Assembly: GCA_023424865.1 (NCBI GenBank)
Contig: JAFADM010000272.1
Location: 1 to 10,793 of the forward strand
Source of the DNA: Bacillota bacterium
Lineage (GTDB): Bacteria; Bacillota_A; Clostridia; DSM-8532
Direction: 5' to 3'
Length of the DNA stretch: 10,793 nt
Shown: positions 6,711 through 10,793 of the stretch, piece by piece
How the letters are laid out: the number at the start of each line of letters is the position of its first letter
Position numbering within the stretch: the first letter of the stretch is position 1
Made by a program: the position numbers and the translations under genes
Notes under the pieces: generated by a model
The model's database searches: none
Seen by the model: only the letters and a program-made list of their open reading frames with translations
What the model was told of the DNA's origin: nothing

Positions 6711-7910
6711 TCAGCTTCTGTAGGAGCCGTTGATTTTAACATAATCCAGGGACAAGTCGCAGGTATAAACCGTATCATTTACGGTACCGGCCTTTAAATC
6801 CAGCGTAACGGTCACTTCTTTGCCTTTTAATATCCTAAGGGCTTCCGCTTCGTCAAAAGGCAGGGCGGTGCCGTTTTGGCATACCAGGAGGTTTCCAAGA
6901 TAAATGTCTACGCTATCCGGATTAAAATCGGCGCCCGAATACCCTGCAGCCGTAAAAATCCGGCCCCAGTTGGCATCTTCTCCGAAGAAGGCTGTCTTTA
7001 CAAGGGGGGATTTGGCAATGGCATTAAGTATTAAATGGGCTGTAGCCTTGTCGGGTGCATGCTCCACATGGAGCTCCAGAAGCTTGGTCGCTCCTTCGCC
7101 GTCGGCTGCCAGCATTTTGGACAGTGTAAGGCATACCTTGGTAAGCGCCTCTAAAAAGGCCTTATAGTCATCACTGGCCTCAAAGGCTATTTCTTCATTT
7201 TGGGCAAGGCCATTAGCTAAAAGTACAACCTTATCGCAAACGCTGGTATCGCCGTCCACAGAAATACGGTTGTAGGTTGAATCGGCAGCGGTTGACAGCG
7301 CTTTTTTCAAAAGCCCGGGAGCAATTTTGGCGTCGGTGGTTATAACGGAAATCATGGTGGCCATATTGGGGTGAATCATGCCGGAGCCTTTGGCCATGCC
7401 CCCGATTGTGACGGTTTTGCCTGAAAGCACCACTGTTTCACAAGCTTCCTTGGGATGGGTATCGGTGGTCATAATGGCCCGGGCTGCGTCAGCGCCGCCT
7501 TCAGAGGAGCGGGTGAGCCAGGCTTCCTCAAGCCCCTTTTTTATTTTGTCCATGTCCAGACGAAAGCCAATAACACCTGTAGAGCCCAGCAGAACATCCT
7601 CCGGGGCACAGTTTATAATTTCGGATGCGATTTGGGCCATACGACGGGCGTCTTCGTCGCCCTGGGGGCCGACGCAGGCGTTGGCACAGCCGCTGTTGAC
7701 AACCACTGCTCTGGCCTTGCCGGTCTTAACCCTTTCCATGGACCACTTGAGAGAATGCCCCTTTACCTTGTTGGTAGTAAAAATTCCTGCACACGCAGCA
7801 GGAACCTCGGAGATGACAAAGGCCAGGTCGCGGTTTCCGTTTTTCTTAAGTCCGCAGGCCACACCAGAGGCTTTATACCCTAACGGTGCTGTCACGCCTG
7901 ATTTCTTCAT
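6711..7910 (-). CDS. argJ: Glutamate N-acetyltransferase / ornithine acetyltransferase
   Basis: Arginine-biosynthesis enzyme that moves the acetyl group from N-acetylornithine to glutamate (cyclic pathway) and in many species can also use acetyl-CoA. The 399-residue precursor has the self-cleavage site KGSGMIHPNMATMISVITTD; cleavage before T185 would make alpha and beta chains with threonine as nucleophile. Other family marks are VVNSGCANACVG, LLGSTGVIG (oxyanion region), SVDGDTSVCDK, DANWGRI and the C-terminal CDLSLDYVKINGSYRS. I placed the start at ATG 7910, not ATG 7925, because the minus-strand GGAGGA lies just before it and overlaps the upstream ATG. It has its own promoter and structured leader. 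No argC, argB, argD or argF is adjacent, unlike common argCJBD operons. Identity is secure; whether it is mono- or bifunctional cannot be told from sequence. Confidence 0.96.
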   Translation of the reverse strand: MKKSGVTAPLGYKASGVACGLKKNGNRDLAFVISEVPAACAGIFTTNKVKGHSLKWSMERVKTGKARAVVVNSGCANACVGPQGDEDARRMAQIASEIINCAPEDVLLGSTGVIGFRLDMDKIKKGLEEAWLTRSSEGGADAARAIMTTDTHPKEACETVVLSGKTVTIGGMAKGSGMIHPNMATMISVITTDAKIAPGLLKKALSTAADSTYNRISVDGDTSVCDKVVLLANGLAQNEEIAFEASDDYKAFLEALTKVCLTLSKMLAADGEGATKLLELHVEHAPDKATAHLILNAIAKSPLVKTAFFGEDANWGRIFTAAGYSGADFNPDSVDIYLGNLLVCQNGTALPFDEAEALRILKGKEVTVTLDLKAGTVNDTVYTCDLSLDYVKINGSYRS

Positions 7911-7917
7911 ATGCTTA

Positions 7918-7923
7918 TCCTCC
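7918..7923 (-). promoter_or_regulatory. Ribosome binding site that decides the argJ start
   Basis: The minus strand reads GGAGGA, then 7 nt, then ATG 7910. The alternative ATG 7925 directly abuts this site and has no purine-rich sequence before it (TTATGCAGCA). Confidence 0.7.
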
Positions 7924-7939
7924 ATTGCTGCATAATGTG

Positions 7940-7993
7940 AAACGGTTTTATGCCGTAAAGTAATTGATACGAGGGTTTAGCCGTTTGAACGGC
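7940..7993 (-). promoter_or_regulatory. argJ leader with four mutually complementary segments
   Basis: In the inferred argJ leader four segments occur in order on the minus strand: GCCGTT (7993-7988), AAACGGC (7986-7980), ACGGC (7956-7952) and ACCGTTT (7946-7940). Segments 1-2 and 3-4 can form two hairpins; alternatively 1-3 or 2-4 can pair. No T tract follows, so any control would act on translation or RNA stability rather than termination. Pairing is seen; regulation is inference. Confidence 0.35.
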
Positions 7994-8003
7994 AGCTATT
8001 CCA

Positions 8004-8032
8004 ATTATAGCGCAAGCACAATGGGTAGGCAA
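8004..8032 (-). promoter_or_regulatory. argJ promoter (sigma-A type)
   Basis: On the minus strand TTGCCT (8032-8027), 17 bp, then TATAAT (8009-8004). The -10 box is perfect and the -35 box matches 4 of 6. Transcription would begin near 7997, giving a leader of about 87 nt. It lies between the importer operon and argJ, so argJ is probably expressed independently. Confidence 0.7.
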
Positions 8033-8045
8033 GAAAGAAGAGCCC

Positions 8046-8075
8046 GGCACTTGAAGGCACTTGAAGGCACTTGAA
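8046..8075. repeat. Three exact tandem copies of a 10-bp unit
   Basis: GGCACTTGAA is repeated three times without change at 8046-8055, 8056-8065 and 8066-8075. The array starts 5 bp past the permease stop codon, in the untranslated gap before the argJ promoter. It is a short perfect tandem repeat; no function is evident. Confidence 0.9.
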
Positions 8076-8089
8076 AAGGGTCAGCCCTT
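8076..8089 (-). terminator. Weak hairpin over the end of the permease gene
   Basis: AAGGG-CTGA-CCCTT on the minus strand, with the permease stop codon TGA in the loop, followed by TT and then the 10-bp repeats. The outer bases GGCA and TGCC could add a lower stem across an internal loop. It could end the importer operon, but the T tract is too short to be confident. Confidence 0.3.
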
Positions 8090-8977
8090 GACACTGCCCA
8101 TGACAAGACCGGTAGTAAAATATTTCTGAAGAAAAGGATAGATAATCAGTACCGGCAGAGTAGCAATAAAAAGCTGGGCGGTCTTTGCGGTCCGGTTATT
8201 GACATATTGCAGTATGCTGGAGACGCTGGGGTTGTTGGCCATGCTTTTAAAAAAGGATTCGGGATTGATAATGACCGTTTGCAAATAGCTTTGAAGAGGA
8301 TAGTTCCGGGGCTTGTTCATAAGAATCAGGCCGTCAAACCAGGAATTCCAGTGGCTTACGATGCTGAACAGCCCTACTGTGGCCAAGGAAGGCTTTGATA
8401 GGGGAACAACGATTTTCCAGAGCGTCTTCCAGTGTCCGGCGCCGTCGATAAAGGCAGCCTCCTCGATTTCCCTGGGCAGCCCCCTGAAAAAGTTTAACAT
8501 TACAATCATGCTGAAAACAGGCAATGCGCCGGGGAGAATAAGGGCCCAAATCGTGTTCATGATTCCGGTATACTTAATGGTCATGTACCATGGAATAAGC
8601 CCGCCGCTAAACAGGATGGTAAAAATAAAGAACCAGGCGTAGACCCCCCGGTGCCTGAACATGCTTTTTTCCTTGGAGAGGGGATAGGCGGTGAGAATAA
8701 TAAGGAGCATATTAACGGCGCCGCCCAGGAGCACCCTTTGCAGGGCTATGAAAAAGGAGCGGATAAAAGCCTCTGATTTCATAACATAAAGATAGGCGCT
8801 CAGTGTAAATTCCACAGGCACAAAGTTCACTTTGCCTGCCGCAGCGGCAGATCCGCTGCTGAGTGAAACGGCGAATAAATTAACAAAGGGAAGAAAGCAG
8901 ACCAGAGAAACGATACCCAGAATGAGACAGTTAAAAATCATAAAGCATTTTCTTGAAAAAGAGCTCTTCACATGCAT
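8081..8977 (-). CDS. Sugar ABC transporter permease, YtcP/LplC type
   Basis: Second membrane subunit of a CUT1-family carbohydrate importer (298 residues). About six hydrophobic segments are visible, beginning at 13-35. The EAA loop that docks the ATPase is EEAAFIDGAGHWKTLWKIVV (172-191). The C-terminal PFLQKYFTTGLVMGSVKG is characteristic of the YtcP/aldouronate-type branch. I chose ATG 8977, which has minus-strand AAAGGA 8 nt before it; a longer frame from 9067 would add 30 residues and overlap the upstream permease by 71 bp. It starts 19 nt after that permease, so the two are translated from one message. No ATPase gene follows; argJ comes next behind its own promoter. The family is clear. 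The substrate is not: oligosaccharides such as aldouronates or pectin fragments are typical of relatives. Confidence 0.93.
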   Translation of the reverse strand: MHVKSSFSRKCFMIFNCLILGIVSLVCFLPFVNLFAVSLSSGSAAAAGKVNFVPVEFTLSAYLYVMKSEAFIRSFFIALQRVLLGGAVNMLLIILTAYPLSKEKSMFRHRGVYAWFFIFTILFSGGLIPWYMTIKYTGIMNTIWALILPGALPVFSMIVMLNFFRGLPREIEEAAFIDGAGHWKTLWKIVVPLSKPSLATVGLFSIVSHWNSWFDGLILMNKPRNYPLQSYLQTVIINPESFFKSMANNPSVSSILQYVNNRTAKTAQLFIATLPVLIIYPFLQKYFTTGLVMGSVKG

Positions 8978-8985
8978 GGCTATAT

Positions 8986-8991
8986 TCCTTT
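8986..8991 (-). promoter_or_regulatory. Ribosome binding site for the second permease
   Basis: The minus strand reads AAAGGA 8 nt before ATG 8977, within the 19-nt gap after the first permease stop. It supports the internal start over the longer frame beginning inside the upstream gene. Confidence 0.65.
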
Positions 8992-8996
8992 CCGTG

Positions 8997-9896
8997 TCAG
9001 AATACCCGGTAATTGGCAAATTTGTCGGCAAGCAAATAGGATAGGGATACAAAGAGAAAAGAGACAATGGATTTAAACAATCCTACCGCTGCGGCCGGAC
9101 CGTACTGGGCTTGTTCAATGCCAAGCCTGTAAACAAAAGTGTCGATGATGTCGCCCGTTTCATAAACTTGAGGGCTGTACAGGTTGAAGACCTGATCAAA
9201 TCCCGCGTTCAGTATGTTTCCCATGCTCAGAACCGTCATGAGTATAATGATGGGGACGATTCCCGGCAGCGTAATGTGGCGTGTCTGCTTCCAGCGGTTT
9301 GCGCCGTCCATGACGGCAGATTCATATAAGGCGGGATCAATATTGGTCAGGGCGGCCAGATACACGACGGTTCCGAAGCCAAAGCCCTTCCAGATCTCCG
9401 TTATAACCATGGTAAGAGGGAACCAGAATCTATCGCCTAGAAAAAAGATGGGCTCAACGCCGAAAACAGCAAGAAGACGGTTAACCATCCCGTCTGTTGG
9501 GGACAGAACATCCATCAGTATGCCCCCAAGAATAATCCAGGATAAAAAATTGGGCAGGTAGATGAGGGTCTGTATAAGGCGTTTAAAGGAAGTAATTTTA
9601 ATTTCGTTAAGAAGAAGGGCAAAGGTCACCGGTACGGCGATCAGGCCGATTATTTTTAAAAAAGCAATATAAATGGTATTCCAGAGCACCTGGAAAGAGC
9701 CGGGCAGATCCACGATAAAACGGAAATTGTCGAGGCCCGCCCAGGCGGAGCCGAAAAAGCCCTTCACAGGCTCAAATTTCTGAAAGGCCATAACAATGCC
9801 CAGCATGGGGCCGTAGTGATAAACCAGTACCAGGATAGCGGCAGGGAGAAGCATAAGATGCAGGGGGAGCTGCCGCGAAATTTTCAATTTTTGCAT
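8997..9896 (-). CDS. Sugar ABC transporter permease, LplB type
   Basis: First membrane subunit of the importer (299 residues). Family marks are LMLLPAAILVLVYHYGPMLG with IVMAFQKFEP at the N-terminus, typical of LplB-like proteins, about six membrane segments, and the EAA loop YESAVMDGANRWKQTRHITL (191-210). The C-terminus reads LSYLLADKFANYRVF, also usual for this branch. The start is ATG 9896, with AAAAAGGA on the minus strand 8 nt before it; the longer frame from TTG 9917 has no such site. It pairs with the downstream YtcP-like permease to form the membrane channel. It follows the solute-binding protein gene by 127 nt, a gap filled with strong inverted repeats. That layout suggests the binding protein is made in excess over the permeases. 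Confidence 0.94.
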   Translation of the reverse strand: MQKLKISRQLPLHLMLLPAAILVLVYHYGPMLGIVMAFQKFEPVKGFFGSAWAGLDNFRFIVDLPGSFQVLWNTIYIAFLKIIGLIAVPVTFALLLNEIKITSFKRLIQTLIYLPNFLSWIILGGILMDVLSPTDGMVNRLLAVFGVEPIFFLGDRFWFPLTMVITEIWKGFGFGTVVYLAALTNIDPALYESAVMDGANRWKQTRHITLPGIVPIIILMTVLSMGNILNAGFDQVFNLYSPQVYETGDIIDTFVYRLGIEQAQYGPAAAVGLFKSIVSFLFVSLSYLLADKFANYRVF

Positions 9897-9922
9897 AGCA
9901 ATCGTCCTTTTTATCAAGAATA

Positions 9923-9979
9923 GGGCAAACGGAAGGAGAGGGAGGAAGGAGCGCTTGCCCCACGCTTCTCCCTCTCCTT
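9923..9979 (-). repeat. Overlapping inverted repeats between binding protein and permease genes
   Basis: AAGGAGAGGGAG at 9933-9944 is exactly complementary to CTCCCTCTCCTT at 9968-9979 (12 bp), with an inner AGCG/CGCT pair. A second pairing links 9952-9960 in its loop to 9923-9931 (9 pairs on the minus-strand RNA, one of them G-U). The second pairing encloses one arm of the first, so the two probably exclude each other. There is no T tract. It ends 12 bp before the permease ribosome site. Stem-loops between binding-protein and permease genes are known to stabilise the upstream mRNA (malE-malF); that role here is inference. Confidence 0.7.
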
Positions 9980-10023
9980 GGCCATAAAATGATTCTTGTA
10001 TGTGATTATTTGTGATAGGGGGG

Positions 10024-10793
10024 TTATTTGTAGACGCTGTTTATCTCTGCCGTAACCTCGTCACCGCCTAGCTTTTTCCAGTCTGCTACAAATTGATCGA
10101 AGGTATCAATGGGATCCCCCATGATAATTTTTGTAAAGGCGTCAAGCTCAAGCTTATCCAGAGTGGCTTTCTTTTCGGAATAGAGATCGGGGACCGGACC
10201 CCGGAGCTGGGTAAGAAGAATCCTGTCTTCATCCACGAAGGTCTTTAAGGTAGCGAGGGATTTTTTATGGAAGTAAGAGCCGTAACCCTCGGGATTTTTA
10301 TCCTTCTCCCAGGTTATGACAATATCGTACTGGATTTTCTGGGAGATGCTTAATTTGGAGGTGTCGCCGGTTTTAAGAGCCTCCTCCAGATTGGCGCCCA
10401 TAAGATAGTCGGCGCGGGAATCGTTGAAAAAGACGGGGGCGTTCTGCCAGTCCAGATTGTTGGTTTTAGACGGATCCAGGGTAGCCTCGAAATCCAGGTA
10501 GAAGTTGGCCAGCTTTATGATTGCTTCCGGATTTTTGCAGTTTTTATTAACCACAAAGTACTGGGACACCGGCCAGGTCGCCTGTCCTTTAACGGGCTGG
10601 TCATCGGAGGAGGGCAGCGCATAGGACTTCCAGACCGCATTGCCGTCGTTCCTTATGGCGTCCGTAAAGGGGAAATAGCTGTTCCAGCAGGCGCCGAACT
10701 CGATACCCACCTTGCCGCTTAAAAGATCCTCGTTGACCTTGTTGGTATCCTTGATTCCGAATTCCTTGCTGAAGACGCCTTCCTTATAGAGAT
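10024..10793 (-). CDS. Extracellular solute-binding protein, C-terminal part (5' end outside window)
   Basis: The last 255 residues of a family 1 (LipO/YtcQ-like) carbohydrate-binding lipoprotein, which captures sugars outside the cell and delivers them to the two downstream permeases. The frame is open to the right edge, so signal peptide and lipobox are not visible. The first visible part, LYKEGVFSKEFG followed by KVNEDLLSGKVGIEFG, is the usual late-lobe pattern of these proteins. Next come WPVSQYFVVNKNCKNPEAII and KLANFY, also typical. Near the end, GDPIDTFDQFVADWKKLGGD followed by EVTAEINSVYK matches the common C-terminal helix of such proteins. It leads an operon with the LplB- and YtcP-type permeases. 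Family assignment is firm; ligand is unknown. Confidence 0.9.
   Translation of the reverse strand, partial: LYKEGVFSKEFGIKDTNKVNEDLLSGKVGIEFGACWNSYFPFTDAIRNDGNAVWKSYALPSSDDQPVKGQATWPVSQYFVVNKNCKNPEAIIKLANFYLDFEATLDPSKTNNLDWQNAPVFFNDSRADYLMGANLEEALKTGDTSKLSISQKIQYDIVITWEKDKNPEGYGSYFHKKSLATLKTFVDEDRILLTQLRGPVPDLYSEKKATLDKLELDAFTKIIMGDPIDTFDQFVADWKKLGGDEVTAEINSVYK

Noticed and set aside
7378..7935. 185-residue plus-strand open frame
   Set aside because: It is fully antisense to argJ, whose family motifs are unambiguous; no ribosome site or recognisable domain.
7911..7997. ARG box (ArgR operator) at argJ
   Set aside because: TGTGAAAC and nearby AT-rich bases gave only partial matches and no paired palindromic boxes at the promoter.
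8978..9067. 30-codon N-terminal extension of the second permease
   Set aside because: It would overlap the first permease by 71 bp and adds residues not typical of the family; ATG 8977 has a proper ribosome site.
9915..9985. 23-codon minus-strand frame from ATG 9985 through the inverted repeat
   Set aside because: No ribosome site; the coding potential is just a reading of the GA-rich stem arms.
1..10793. Mobile elements, CRISPR arrays, tRNA or rRNA genes
   Set aside because: No transposase, integrase, spaced identical repeats, tRNA-like cloverleaf or rRNA sequence was seen anywhere in the window.

Overview
The window looks like a chromosomal segment of a low-to-mid GC Gram-positive bacterium, most likely a Clostridia-type Firmicute. 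Reasons are purine-rich GGAGG ribosome sites, frequent TTG/GTG starts, sigma-A-like TATAAT promoters, an LplB/YtcP-type sugar importer, and a long FtsA-like protein next to nth. This placement is inference from gene style. No rRNA, tRNA, insertion sequence, CRISPR array or phage gene is visible.

Left half, plus strand (1-5091): the C-terminal third of glycogen synthase (glgA), endonuclease III (nth), a 696-residue FtsA-like actin-fold ATPase with a roughly 300-residue C-terminal extension, and a membrane-bound GAF-GGDEF diguanylate cyclase. Gaps are about 27-53 nt with no clear terminator, so nth, the FtsA-like gene and the cyclase may be co-transcribed.

Right half, minus strand (10793-5099, read right to left): a sugar-type ABC importer (solute-binding protein cut by the window edge, then two permeases), then argJ with its own promoter, a 312-bp gap with structured repeats and a cheW promoter, cheW, and a membrane-anchored protein of unknown function. 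That last gene converges on the cyclase with only 7 bp between the stop codons.

Functionally this is a mosaic: glycogen storage, base-excision repair, a cytoskeletal ATPase, c-di-GMP signalling, chemotaxis coupling, arginine biosynthesis and carbohydrate uptake. The cyclase and CheW are signalling neighbours on opposite strands. The importer has no ATPase gene here, which is usual for its family.

I found no convincing new multi-gene system. The points most worth a second look are repeated beta-grasp-like motifs in the FtsA-like C-terminus, overlapping inverted repeats between the binding-protein and permease genes, a 10-bp inverted repeat with a T8 tract between argJ and cheW, a direct repeat over the cheW -35 region, and a four-element complementary leader before argJ.
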